From Bradyrhizobium sp. SRS-191 (GTDB taxonomy: Bacteria > Pseudomonadota > Alphaproteobacteria > Rhizobiales > Xanthobacteraceae), in NCBI RefSeq assembly GCF_024586915.1, contig NZ_JANBVS010000006.1, positions 124,001 through 188,000 on the forward strand: 64,000 bases of DNA, read 5' to 3'. The notes under the pieces are model-generated. The model was given only the letters and a program-made list of their open reading frames with translations. It was not told the origin of the DNA and searched no databases. Positions 31,048 through 40,428 of the stretch are shown piece by piece (the stretch's first letter is position 1; each line of letters starts with the position of its first letter). A program made the translations under genes and the position numbers.

Positions 31048-33894
31048 ATGAACCCCGTCAAGAAACTCGAACGACACGGCCAGGCGGTCTGGCTCGACTT
31101 CCTCGCGCGCGGCTTCGTCGCCAAGGGCGACCTGAAGCGGCTGATCGACGAGGATGGTGTCAAGGGCGTGACCTCCAATCCGGCCATTTTCGAGAAGGCG
31201 ATCGGCAGCTCGGACGAGTACGACGCGCCGATCGCCAAGGCGCTGAAGAGCGGCGATCGCTCGCCGACGCAGCTGTTCGAGACGGTCGCGGTCGAGGACA
31301 TCCAGAACGCCGCCGACGTGCTGCGCCCCGTCTATGACGAATTCGACGGCAATGACGGCTTCGTCAGCCTGGAGGTCTCGCCCTATCTGGCAATGGACGC
31401 CAAGGGGACGATTGCCGAGGCCGAGCAGCTCTGGAAGGCGGTCGACCGCCGCAATCTGATGATCAAGGTGCCGGCCACCGATGCGTGCCTGCCGGCTATC
31501 CAGCACCTGATCTCCAAGGGCATCAGCGTCAACATCACGCTGCTGTTCTCGCAGGAGGTCTATCGGCAGGTTGCCGAGGCCTATCTCGCCGGCCTCGAAG
31601 CCTATGTCGCGGATGGCGGCGATCCCTCACATGTCGCGAGCGTGGCCTCGTTCTTCGTCAGCCGCATCGACAGCGTCGTCGACAAGCAACTCGACGAGAA
31701 GATCGCCCAGGCCAACGATCCCTCCGAAAAGGAGCGGCTGACCGCACTGAAGGGCAAAATCGCGATCGCCAACGCCAAGATGGCGTATCAGGATTACAAG
31801 CGCCTGTTCGCCGGCGACCGCTGGGAGCGCTTGGCCGCCAAGGGCGCCAAGCCGCAGCGGCTGCTGTGGGCCTCCACCGGCACCAAGAACAAGGATTACA
31901 GGGACGTCCTCTATGTCGAGGAGCTGATCGGCCCTAACACCGTCAACACCGTGCCGCCGGCCACGCTGGACGCCTTCCGCGACCATGGCGAGGTGCGCGA
32001 CAGCCTCGAAGAGAATGTGGAAGCGGCCGAGGCCGCGCTCGAGGACCTGGCCAAGACCGGGATCTCGCTCGACGACATCACCGCCGATCTCGTGATCGAC
32101 GGCGTCAAGCAATTCGCCGACGCCGCCGACAAGCTGTATGGGGCGGTCGCGCACAAGCGCGCTGTCGTGCTCGGCGAAGCGCTCGGGCAGCAGTCGATCG
32201 CGGTTGCTGCTGATCTGGAGAAGAAGGTCGCCGCGGCCACCGAGGACTGGCGCAAGTCGGCCAATATCCGCCGCCTCTGGCACAAGGATGCCTCGGTCTG
32301 GACCGGCAAGGACGAGCATAAATGGCTGGGCTGGCTGACCAGCGCCGGCAAGGCCGATCTCGCCGACTATGAGGACTATGCCCGGCGCGTGAAGGGCCAG
32401 AAGTTCTCCGACGCCGTCGTGCTTGGCATGGGCGGCTCCAGCCTCGGCCCGGAGGTGCTCGCCAAGACCTTCCCGCGCAAGGCCGGCTTCCCCCGGCTGC
32501 ACGTGCTCGACTCCACCGATCCGGCGCAGGTCCGGGCGATGGAGAAGAAGATCGACATCTCCAACACGGTGTTCATCGTGTCCTCGAAGTCCGGCGGCAC
32601 CACCGAGCCGAACGCGATGAAGGATTACTTCTTCGCGCGCGTCAGCGAAGCGATCGGGCCGAAGAAGGCCGGCCACCGTTTCATTGCCGTCACCGATCCC
32701 GGCTCGTCGCTGGAGAAGGCAGCCAAGGCGCAAGGCTTTGCGCGCATCTTCCACGGCGAACCGACGATCGGCGGACGTTATTCGGTGCTGTCGCCGTTCG
32801 GCCTCGTCCCGGCCGCGACCGCGGGCATCGACGTGCGCAAGCTGATCACCAACGCCTTGTCGATGGTGCGCTCCTGCGGCCCGGACGTGCCGCCGCTGCA
32901 GAATTCGGGCGTGCAGCTCGGCCTTGCCATGGGCCTCGCCGGCCTGGACGGCCGCGACAAGGTGACGATCTTCGCCTCGCCGAAGATCGCCGATTTCGGC
33001 GCCTGGGCCGAGCAGTTGATCGCCGAATCCACCGGCAAGGAAGGCAAGGGCCTGATCCCGATCGATGGCGAGCCGGTCGCTTCGCCTGACGTCTATGGCC
33101 ACGATCGCTTCTTCATCGACATCAAGGTGGACGGTGACGATGTCGACGGTCACGACGAGAAGCTTGCCGCACTCGAAGAGGCCGGTCATCCGGTGGTGCG
33201 CATCGTGTTGGCCTCGATCGATCAGCTCGGGCAGGAGTTCTTCCGCCTGGAGATGGCAACGGCCGTCGCCGGTGCGGTGCTCGGCATCAATCCGTTCGAT
33301 CAGCCCGACGTCGAGTCGGCGAAGATCAAGACCCGCGAGCTCACCGCAGCATTCGAAGAGACCGGCGCACTTCCCGCGGAGGAGCCGGTGGTCGCCATCA
33401 AGGGCTGCGAGCTCTACACCGACAGCCACAATGCCGAGAGCCTGCGCGAGCACGGCGCCAACGGCACCCTCGCCTCCTGGCTGAAGGCGCATCTCGGCCG
33501 TGCCGGCGAGGGCGACTACATCGCGCTGCTCGGCTATATCGAGCACAATGACGCGAATACGGACGCGCTCCAGCGGATGCGCGTGAAGCTGCGCGACACC
33601 AAGCATCTCGCGACCTGCGCCGAGTTCGGCCCACGCTTCCTGCACTCGACCGGCCAGGCCTACAAGGGCGGACCCGACAGCGGCGTGTTCCTCCAGATCA
33701 CCGCCGATGATGCGCAGGATCTGCCGATCCCCGGCCAGAAGGCCAGCTTCGGCGTCATCAAGGCGGCGCAAGCGCGCGGTGATTTCGACGTGCTCACCGA
33801 GCGCGGCCGCCGCGCCCTGCGCGTGCATCTCAAGGGCAATCTAAAGTCGGGCCTCAAGATGCTCGACAGCGCCATGTCAGAAGCGCTGAGCTAG
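31048..33894 (+). CDS. Bifunctional transaldolase / glucose-6-phosphate isomerase
   Basis: A 948-residue fusion. Residues 1 to about 370 are transaldolase: [29 protein letters not shown] and the Schiff-base lysine Lys140 in LMIKVPATD. From about 400 to the end is phosphoglucose isomerase: [35 protein letters not shown] and the C-terminal [18 protein letters not shown]. It links the non-oxidative pentose-phosphate branch to fructose-6-phosphate/glucose-6-phosphate exchange in one polypeptide; similar tal-pgi fusions are known in other bacteria. The start [18 protein letters not shown] is at the family's usual place. First gene of a compact operon with gnd, zwf, the lactonase-kinase fusion and a HAD gene. 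Confidence 0.93.
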   Translation: MNPVKKLERHGQAVWLDFLARGFVAKGDLKRLIDEDGVKGVTSNPAIFEKAIGSSDEYDAPIAKALKSGDRSPTQLFETVAVEDIQNAADVLRPVYDEFDGNDGFVSLEVSPYLAMDAKGTIAEAEQLWKAVDRRNLMIKVPATDACLPAIQHLISKGISVNITLLFSQEVYRQVAEAYLAGLEAYVADGGDPSHVASVASFFVSRIDSVVDKQLDEKIAQANDPSEKERLTALKGKIAIANAKMAYQDYKRLFAGDRWERLAAKGAKPQRLLWASTGTKNKDYRDVLYVEELIGPNTVNTVPPATLDAFRDHGEVRDSLEENVEAAEAALEDLAKTGISLDDITADLVIDGVKQFADAADKLYGAVAHKRAVVLGEALGQQSIAVAADLEKKVAAATEDWRKSANIRRLWHKDASVWTGKDEHKWLGWLTSAGKADLADYEDYARRVKGQKFSDAVVLGMGGSSLGPEVLAKTFPRKAGFPRLHVLDSTDPAQVRAMEKKIDISNTVFIVSSKSGGTTEPNAMKDYFFARVSEAIGPKKAGHRFIAVTDPGSSLEKAAKAQGFARIFHGEPTIGGRYSVLSPFGLVPAATAGIDVRKLITNALSMVRSCGPDVPPLQNSGVQLGLAMGLAGLDGRDKVTIFASPKIADFGAWAEQLIAESTGKEGKGLIPIDGEPVASPDVYGHDRFFIDIKVDGDDVDGHDEKLAALEEAGHPVVRIVLASIDQLGQEFFRLEMATAVAGAVLGINPFDQPDVESAKIKTRELTAAFEETGALPAEEPVVAIKGCELYTDSHNAESLREHGANGTLASWLKAHLGRAGEGDYIALLGYIEHNDANTDALQRMRVKLRDTKHLATCAEFGPRFLHSTGQAYKGGPDSGVFLQITADDAQDLPIPGQKASFGVIKAAQARGDFDVLTERGRRALRVHLKGNLKSGLKMLDSAMSEALS

Positions 33895-33907
33895 GAAGGT
33901 CTCCTCG

Positions 33908-34954
33908 ATGCAGTTGGGAATGATCGGTCTCGGGCGGATGGGCGGCAACATCGTGCGCCGCCTGATGCGCGCGGGACATTCATGCGTCGTCTATGATCGT
34001 GACGCGAAAGCCGTCGCTGCGCTGGTCTCCGAGGGCGCAATCGGAGCAGCAAGCCTTGAAGAGTTCGTCGGCCAGCTCGCCACGCCCCGCCATGCCTGGA
34101 TCATGCTGCCGGCCGGCAAGATCACCGAAGCCACCGTCGAGCAGCTGACCAAGCTGATGTCGTCCGATGACGTCATCATCGATGGCGGCAACAGTTTCTG
34201 GCAAGACGACGTCCGCCGCGGCAAGGCGCTGCGTGAGCGTGGCCTGCATTATGTCGATGTCGGCACCTCCGGGGGCGTCTGGGGTCTGGAGCGCGGCTAT
34301 TGCATGATGATCGGCGGCGACAAGGCGGTTGTCGACCGCCTCGACCCGATCTTCTCGACGCTGGCGCCGGGCATCGGCGACATCCCGCGCACCCCTGGCA
34401 GGGACGGCCGCGACCCGCGCGTCGAGCAGGGTTACATCCATGCCGGCCCGACCGGCGCCGGCCATTTCGTCAAGATGATCCACAACGGCATCGAATACGG
34501 CCTGATGCAGGCCTATGCCGAAGGCTTCGACATCCTGCGCAACGCCAACAGCGACGTTCTGCCCGAAGCGCATCGCTTCGATTTCGACCTTGCCGACATC
34601 GCCGAGGTCTGGCGGCGCGGCAGCGTCATTCCATCCTGGCTGCTGGATCTCACTGCCAGCGCGCTCTCACGCGCGCCGGGCCTGGAGAAATATTCCGGCT
34701 TTGTCGAGGACTCCGGCGAAGGACGATGGACGGTGAATGCCGCGATCGACGAGGCGGTGCCGGCCGAGGTCCTGACGGCGGCGCTGTTCGCTCGCTTCCG
34801 CTCACGCCAGGAGCACACCTTTGCGGAGAAGATCCTCTCCGCCATGCGCGAAGGCTTTGGCGGCCACAAGGAGCCCGAGCAGCATCCTGATCCCGCGCGT
34901 CAGAGCGCCCCCGAGATCGTCAAGCCCAAGAACGACAAGGCGGACCGCGCGTGA
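33908..34954 (+). CDS. gnd: 6-phosphogluconate dehydrogenase, short (class III) type
   Basis: Oxidative decarboxylation of 6-phosphogluconate to ribulose-5-phosphate. At 348 residues it is the short form that lacks the extra C-terminal repeat of the 470-residue E. coli enzyme; members of this class often prefer NAD+. The N-terminal Rossmann motif is [16 protein letters not shown], then [15 protein letters not shown], the substrate motif [14 protein letters not shown], and the catalytic helix [20 protein letters not shown] with its Lys and Asn. It starts 14 nt after the transaldolase-isomerase gene and its stop overlaps the zwf GTG start (GTGA). Confidence 0.92.
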   Translation: MQLGMIGLGRMGGNIVRRLMRAGHSCVVYDRDAKAVAALVSEGAIGAASLEEFVGQLATPRHAWIMLPAGKITEATVEQLTKLMSSDDVIIDGGNSFWQDDVRRGKALRERGLHYVDVGTSGGVWGLERGYCMMIGGDKAVVDRLDPIFSTLAPGIGDIPRTPGRDGRDPRVEQGYIHAGPTGAGHFVKMIHNGIEYGLMQAYAEGFDILRNANSDVLPEAHRFDFDLADIAEVWRRGSVIPSWLLDLTASALSRAPGLEKYSGFVEDSGEGRWTVNAAIDEAVPAEVLTAALFARFRSRQEHTFAEKILSAMREGFGGHKEPEQHPDPARQSAPEIVKPKNDKADRA

Positions 34955-36474
34955 AACCACTTCATCCGCACCAGCCGCCGCACCAGAAGCCCGACGCCTG
35001 CGCCTTCGTGATCTTCGGCGTGACCGGCGACCTGACGCACCGCCTGGTGCTGCCGTCGCTGTACAACCTCGCCGCCGGCAACCTGCTGCCGGATCGGTTC
35101 TGCATCGTCGGCATCGCGCGCAAGGGCATGTCGAGCGAGCAGTTGCGAACCAATTTGATGGAAGGCCTGCGCAAATACGCCACGCGTCCGATCGAGGACG
35201 AGGTCGCCCAACGCCTCCTGCATTGTGTGACCGCGATCGAAGCCGATCCAAAGGAGCCGGACAGTTTTGACGAGCTGAAAGAGCGGCTTGAGAAATTGGA
35301 AGCCGCGCGGGAAACGCACGGCAATCGGCTGTTCTATCTGGCGACGCCGCCCGCCGCTTTCGCGCCGATCGCTCAGCAGCTCGGTCGCGTCGGACTCCTG
35401 AAGGAGGATGGCAAGGCCTGGCGCCGCCTGGTGGTGGAAAAGCCGTTCGGCACCGATCTCGCCTCGGCCAAGAAGCTCAACGACCAGCTGCTGGAGCTGG
35501 TGACCGAGCACCAGATCTACCGGATCGATCATTACCTCGGCAAAGAGACGGTGCAGAACATCCTGGTGCTGCGGTTTGCCAACGGCATGTTCGAGCCGAT
35601 CTGGAACAGGCATCACATCGATCACGTGCAGATCACCGTCGAGGAGAAGCTCGGCGTCGGCACCCGCGGCAGCTTCTATGACGCCACAGGCGCGTTGCGC
35701 GACATGGTGCCGAACCATCTGTTCCAGCTGCTCTCGCTGGTCGCGATGGAGCCGCCGGCGCGGTTCGATGCGCACACCGTGCGCTCGGAGAAGGCCGAAG
35801 TGCTCTCGGCCATCCAGCCGCTGACGGAAGAAGAAGCGCTGCTGAATTCCGTGCGCGGCCAGTACAAGGCCGGGATGGTCGGCGACACCGAGCTGACAGC
35901 CTATCGCGAGACCAAGGATGTGAATCCCGACAGCGCGACGGAGACCTATGCGGCGCTCAAGCTGACGATCGACAATTGGCGCTGGGCGGGCGTGCCGTTC
36001 TACCTGCGCACAGGCAAGGCGCTCGGCGCCAAGCGCACCGAGGTCGCGATCAAGTTCCGGCAGGCGCCGTTCGCGATGTTCAGCTGCACGCCGATCGATA
36101 CGCTGGCGGAGAACTATCTGGTCATCGGCATCGAGCCGACCCAGAGCATCACCCTGCAATTCAACACCAAGATCCCCGGGCCGACGATCCGCACCGACGG
36201 CGTGCAGATGAAGTTCAACTACAAGGACTATTTCCAGGCGGAGCCGGCGACCGGCTATGAGACCCTGATCTACGACTGCATGATCGGCGACAACATCCTG
36301 TTCCAGCGCGCCGATAGCGTCGAGGCCGGCTGGAAAGCGGTCGAGCCGTTCATCGAGGCCTGGAAGAAGGCCGGCCGCGACGGCCTGCATACCTATCAAG
36401 CTGGCAGCGAAGGCCCCAAGGCCGCTGCCGACCTGCTGGCGCGCGACGGCCGCAGCTGGCGCAAGCTGTCCTGA
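34951..36474 (+). CDS. zwf: Glucose-6-phosphate 1-dehydrogenase
   Basis: A 507-residue entry enzyme of the oxidative pentose-phosphate and Entner-Doudoroff pathways. The nucleotide-binding motif [20 protein letters not shown] is near the N-terminus and the active-site signature RIDHYLGKE begins at Arg191, with His194 and Lys198 in the expected places; [10 protein letters not shown] precedes it. A GTG start overlaps gnd by 4 nt, and only one base separates its stop from the next gene. It is therefore translationally linked to enzymes that use its product. Confidence 0.95.
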   Translation: MKPLHPHQPPHQKPDACAFVIFGVTGDLTHRLVLPSLYNLAAGNLLPDRFCIVGIARKGMSSEQLRTNLMEGLRKYATRPIEDEVAQRLLHCVTAIEADPKEPDSFDELKERLEKLEAARETHGNRLFYLATPPAAFAPIAQQLGRVGLLKEDGKAWRRLVVEKPFGTDLASAKKLNDQLLELVTEHQIYRIDHYLGKETVQNILVLRFANGMFEPIWNRHHIDHVQITVEEKLGVGTRGSFYDATGALRDMVPNHLFQLLSLVAMEPPARFDAHTVRSEKAEVLSAIQPLTEEEALLNSVRGQYKAGMVGDTELTAYRETKDVNPDSATETYAALKLTIDNWRWAGVPFYLRTGKALGAKRTEVAIKFRQAPFAMFSCTPIDTLAENYLVIGIEPTQSITLQFNTKIPGPTIRTDGVQMKFNYKDYFQAEPATGYETLIYDCMIGDNILFQRADSVEAGWKAVEPFIEAWKKAGRDGLHTYQAGSEGPKAAADLLARDGRSWRKLS

Positions 36475-36475
36475 C

Positions 36476-37732
36476 GTGATGGGCACGCCGTCTCCCGAGC
36501 TGGTGCGCGTCGCTGACAAGGCGGCAATGGCGCAGCCGGCCGCCGATCTCCTGCTCGCGCGGATCGCGGCCAATTCCGGCCGCATCGCCATCTGCCTCAC
36601 CGGCGGCTCCAGTCCGAAGCAGCTCTATGAGCTCTTGGCGACGGACGCCTATCGCGACCGCATTCCATGGCCGCGCATACACTGGTTCATCGGCGACGAG
36701 CGTTTCGTGCCGCCGGGCGATCCGCTGCACAACATGACGATGGCGCGTCATGCCTTCCTCGATGCCTGCGCGCCCGCGGACAACATTCACCCCATCCCGA
36801 CGGAGACCAACTCGCCCGAGAGCAGCGCGGACGCCTATGCGCGCGAGCTGATGGCGTTCTACGGCGCCGACGCGCTCGACCCTGCGCGGCCGCTGTTCGA
36901 CCTCGTGCTGCTCGGCATCGGCCCCGATGGCCACGTTGCCTCGCTGTTTCCAGGCTACCCGGCCATCGATGTCGGGGATCGCTGGGTGGTCGGCGTTGAT
37001 AAGGCGCACGTCGCCCCGTTCGTGCCGCGGGTCAGCCTGACGCTGCCTGTGCTCGCGTCCTGCCGCACCATGCTGTTCGAGGCCGGCGGCGCCGATAAGC
37101 GGCCGATCCTGACGCGGGTGCTGGCGGGCGAGGACCTGCCCGCCAATCGCGCGCGGTCGAACGATAGGACGACATTTATCATCGACGACGCGGCGTGGCC
37201 GGAGACGCCGGCGAAGCTCCCGCACGCGCTGATCGTCATGGGCGTTTCGAGCTCGGGCAAGAGCACGGTCGGGGAGGCCTTGGGACGGCGTCTCGGCTGG
37301 CGGTTCGAGGATGGCGACAGCTTTCATCCGCCCGCCAACGTCGCCAAGATGAGCGCGGGCCAGCCGCTCACGGACGAGGACCGCTGGCCCTGGCTGCAGG
37401 CGATCGCCGACGAGATCGCGCGCTGCCGTGCCAAGGGCGAGCGCATCATCATCGCCTGCTCCGCGCTCAAGAAGGCGTACCGCAAGATCCTGGTCGGTGA
37501 TCCCCGCGACGTCCGCCTGGTCTATCTCGAAGGCGACCGTGAGCTGATCGGCGACCGGATGGGCCACCGCAAGGGCCACTTCATGCCGACCGGGCTGCTC
37601 GACAGCCAGTTCGCCACCCTGGAACCACCTGGCGCCGACGAGCATCCTATCACGGTCTCGGTCGACGCGCCGGTCGAGCGCATCGTCGACGACATCCTGC
37701 AACAGCTTGCAATCGGTCAGGGCCGTACCTGA
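36476..37732 (+). CDS. Fused 6-phosphogluconolactonase - gluconokinase
   Basis: 418 residues with two complete domains. Residues 1 to about 240 are a DevB-type 6-phosphogluconolactonase: CLTGGSSPKQLYELL, HWFIGDERFVPPGDPLHNM, LVLLGIGPDGHVASLFPG. Residues about 250-418 are a GntK-type gluconokinase: Walker A GVSSSGKS (256-263), FEDGDSFHPPANVAKMSAG, PLTDEDRWPWL, CSALKKAYRKIL and GHFMPTGLLDSQF. Both halves generate 6-phosphogluconate, one from the lactone made by Zwf and one from free gluconate, and deliver it to the Gnd encoded upstream. GTG 36476 and ATG 36479 are adjacent start candidates. The frame is continuous with no sign of a sequencing frameshift. Confidence 0.9.
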   Translation: MMGTPSPELVRVADKAAMAQPAADLLLARIAANSGRIAICLTGGSSPKQLYELLATDAYRDRIPWPRIHWFIGDERFVPPGDPLHNMTMARHAFLDACAPADNIHPIPTETNSPESSADAYARELMAFYGADALDPARPLFDLVLLGIGPDGHVASLFPGYPAIDVGDRWVVGVDKAHVAPFVPRVSLTLPVLASCRTMLFEAGGADKRPILTRVLAGEDLPANRARSNDRTTFIIDDAAWPETPAKLPHALIVMGVSSSGKSTVGEALGRRLGWRFEDGDSFHPPANVAKMSAGQPLTDEDRWPWLQAIADEIARCRAKGERIIIACSALKKAYRKILVGDPRDVRLVYLEGDRELIGDRMGHRKGHFMPTGLLDSQFATLEPPGADEHPITVSVDAPVERIVDDILQQLAIGQGRT

Positions 37733-37751
37733 CCGCGAATGGAACGACTCC

Positions 37752-38564
37752 ATGACCCGCATCGCTCTCGTCGTGTCCGACGTCGACGGCACGCTGCTGA
37801 CCAAGGACAAGGTTCTGACCGAGCGCGCGGCGAAGGCCGCCCGCGCGCTGCGCGAGGCCGGGATCGCCTTCACCATTACCTCAAGCCGCCCGGCGATCGG
37901 CATGGGCTTCCTGATTGCGCCGCTGCAGATCGACCTGCCCGTCGGTCCATTCAACGGCAGCTCCATCGTCAGTCCCGACATGCGGCCACTGGAGCAGAGC
38001 CTGATTCCGGCGGATGCGGCCCAGCGCTCCGTCGACCTTCTCCATCAGCGCGGAATCGACATCTGGGTGTTCACCGCCGACGCCTGGCTGACGCGCAATC
38101 CCCATGGCGACTACGTGCCGAACGAGCAGCGTGCGATCCGCGCCGATCCCACCATCATCGGCGATTTCGCGCCCTATCTGTCGAGCGCCTGCAAGATCGT
38201 CGGCGCCAGCCGCGACTTCGATCTGCTCGCCCGCTGCGAAGGCGAGATGCGCGAGCTGCTGGGCAATGAGGCGACCGCCGTGCGCTCGCAGAGCTACTAT
38301 CTCGACATCACGCCGCCCGGCCGCAACAAGGGCACCTTCGTCACCGCGATGGCCGAGCGGCTCGGCATCCCGCTCGACCAGGTCGCGACCATCGGAGACA
38401 TGCATAACGACGTCGCGATGTTCGAGGTGAGCGGCCTGTCGATTGCGATGGGCAACGCCACCGACGACGTGAAGAGCAAGGCCAGGCGCGTCACGACCTC
38501 CAACCATGACGAAGGCTTCGCCAACGCCATGGAGATGATCCTGGCCGAAAACGCGCAGGGCTAG
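37752..38564 (+). CDS. HAD-superfamily (Cof-type) sugar phosphatase
   Basis: A 270-residue Cof/HAD IIB hydrolase. The nucleophile motif is LVVSDVDGTLLTKD near residue 10; motif II is FTITSSRP, the Lys is in the GRNKGTFV segment, and motif IV is TIGDMHNDVAMFEVSG. Such enzymes dephosphorylate sugar phosphates or similar metabolites. ATG 37752 starts directly before the conserved nucleophile strand; an in-frame start at 37707 would overlap the preceding gene. It is the last gene of the pentose-phosphate operon, and its 3' end faces the GH15 gene with only 10 nt between. The substrate is unknown; an operon sugar phosphate is a reasonable guess. Confidence 0.85.
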   Translation: MTRIALVVSDVDGTLLTKDKVLTERAAKAARALREAGIAFTITSSRPAIGMGFLIAPLQIDLPVGPFNGSSIVSPDMRPLEQSLIPADAAQRSVDLLHQRGIDIWVFTADAWLTRNPHGDYVPNEQRAIRADPTIIGDFAPYLSSACKIVGASRDFDLLARCEGEMRELLGNEATAVRSQSYYLDITPPGRNKGTFVTAMAERLGIPLDQVATIGDMHNDVAMFEVSGLSIAMGNATDDVKSKARRVTTSNHDEGFANAMEMILAENAQG

Positions 38565-38574
38565 CGCGCAAAGC

Positions 38575-40386
38575 TCAGGCGTCCGACCGCTGCTTGGCCG
38601 GCTTGTCGCTCGTCTTCTTGGCGCAGCTCAGATTCTGCGCCGTGTTGATCAGCGCAATATGCGTCAGCGCCTGCGGGAAGTTGCCGGTCTGCCTGCGCGT
38701 ATCGATGTCGTATTCCTCAGCGAGCAATCCGACATCGTTGGCGATGCCGACCACGCGCTGGAACAGCGTCTCCGCCTTGTCGATGTTGCCGGAGAGCACA
38801 TGGGCATCCGCCAGCCACAAGGTGCAGGCGAGGAACGCGCCCTCGATCGGCTGCTGTTCCTGTGACGATACTTCGCGCGGATCGTGGCGCAGCACGAAGC
38901 CGTCGCGCAGGAGATGCTGCTCGATCGCCGCGATGGTCCCGCGGATGCGCGGATCGGAGCACGGCAGGAAGCCCACCGCTGGCAGCAGCAGCAGGCTCGC
39001 ATCGAGCATCTGCGATCCATACGCTTCGACGAAGCTGCCGATCTCCGGATCGTAGCCCTTTTCACAGACGTCGCGATGGATGGTCTCACGCAGCCGCCGC
39101 CAGCGCTCCAGCGGCGCCTCCAGATTGAAGCGCTCCGCGCTCTTGATGGCACGATCGAACGCGACCCAGGTCATGACCTTGGAAAATACGTAGTGCCGGC
39201 CGTCGCCGCGGCGCTCCCAGATGCCGTGGTCAGGCCGGTCCCACACATCGGTGAGATGATCGACGACCGCGCGTTCGAGCGCCCAGGTGCCGTCGTTCAG
39301 TTTCAACTTGGTCATGCGCGCCTGATGGAAGGCGTCGATCAGTTCGCCATAGACGTCGAGCTGCAGCTGCGCATGGGCGGCATTGCCGATCCGGACCGGC
39401 TGCGAGCCCTCATAGCCCGGCAGCCATTCCGCCTCCCATTCGGTCAGCCGGCGCTGGCCCATGATGCCATACATGATCTGCATGTGCGCCGGCGCACCGG
39501 CGGCCGCGCGCAGCAGCCAATTATGCCACGCCAGCGCTTCCTCGGTGTAACCGGAGTTCATCAACGCCAGCAGCGTGAACGTTGCGTCGCGCAGCCAGCA
39601 GAAACGATAGTCCCAGTTGCGCCAGCCGCCGAGCTTCTCCGGCAGCGACGTGGTCGGAGCGGCGACGATGCCGCCGGTGGGGCCATAGGTCAGCGCCTTC
39701 AGCGTGACGAGCGAGCGCATCACGAGATCACGATGATCGCCCTGATAGGTGCAGCGGCCCGACCAGTCCGACCAGAACGCCTCGGTGTCGCGAAGCGCTT
39801 GCTCGTAATCGATCGCCTTGGGGACCGGCAGATGCGACGCGCCGTAGGTCAGCACGAACGGCACCGTCTCGCCAGCCGCGACCTCGAATTCCGCGACGGT
39901 CGTCATGTCCTCGCCGTGCGTTGCGACCGGCGTGTGCAGCACAGCCATGTCAGGCCCGCACACGGCAAGCAAAGCCGAGCGGTCCTCGGAGCGCCTCACC
40001 CAGGGGATCTCCACGCCGAAGCCGAAGCGGATGATCAGGTCCATGCGCATGGCGACCTGGCCCGACACGCCGCGCACCAGGCGCACGACGTCGGAGGCCT
40101 TGCCGCGCGGCGGCATGAAGTCGATCAGCTCGACCGTGCCGGTCGCGGTCTCGAACCGGGTCTCGAGGATCAGGCTGTCACCCCGATAACGCCGCGAACG
40201 CGACCTGACCTCGTCGCGCGGCTCGATCAGCCAGCGGCCATTGCTGTGATCGCCGAGCAGCGCTGCAAAGCAGGCATCGGAATCGAACGCCGGCCAGCAT
40301 AGCCAGTCGATCGACCCGTTGCGGCTGACCAGCGCCGCCGTCTCGCAATCACCAATCAGCGCGTAGTCTTCGATCCTGCAGGACAT
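38575..40386 (-). CDS. Glycoside hydrolase family 15 protein (glucoamylase/trehalase-like)
   Basis: 603 residues. The N-terminal beta domain begins MSCRIEDYALIGDCETAALV and has GSIDWLCWPAFDS; the catalytic alpha/alpha barrel has EKLGGWRNWDYRFCWLRDA and the C-terminal acid segment IEGAFLACTLWLADA. This is the bacterial GH15 type that includes mycobacterial trehalase as well as glucoamylases. No signal peptide, so it acts on cytoplasmic substrate. Beside malQ and the treS-treY cluster, trehalose hydrolysis or trimming of released oligosaccharides is likely, but the two cannot be separated from sequence. It follows malQ on the same strand by 42 nt, so the two are probably one operon. Confidence 0.85.
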   Translation of the reverse strand: MSCRIEDYALIGDCETAALVSRNGSIDWLCWPAFDSDACFAALLGDHSNGRWLIEPRDEVRSRSRRYRGDSLILETRFETATGTVELIDFMPPRGKASDVVRLVRGVSGQVAMRMDLIIRFGFGVEIPWVRRSEDRSALLAVCGPDMAVLHTPVATHGEDMTTVAEFEVAAGETVPFVLTYGASHLPVPKAIDYEQALRDTEAFWSDWSGRCTYQGDHRDLVMRSLVTLKALTYGPTGGIVAAPTTSLPEKLGGWRNWDYRFCWLRDATFTLLALMNSGYTEEALAWHNWLLRAAAGAPAHMQIMYGIMGQRRLTEWEAEWLPGYEGSQPVRIGNAAHAQLQLDVYGELIDAFHQARMTKLKLNDGTWALERAVVDHLTDVWDRPDHGIWERRGDGRHYVFSKVMTWVAFDRAIKSAERFNLEAPLERWRRLRETIHRDVCEKGYDPEIGSFVEAYGSQMLDASLLLLPAVGFLPCSDPRIRGTIAAIEQHLLRDGFVLRHDPREVSSQEQQPIEGAFLACTLWLADAHVLSGNIDKAETLFQRVVGIANDVGLLAEEYDIDTRRQTGNFPQALTHIALINTAQNLSCAKKTSDKPAKQRSDA

Positions 40387-40428
40387 TCCACATCCGTGTG
40401 CAAATGCCCCCTACCCGTTCCCCACAGA

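Noticed and set aside
31627..33828. 733-codon minus-strand ORF
   Set aside because: It is antisense to the transaldolase-isomerase fusion, whose motifs run unbroken on the plus strand.
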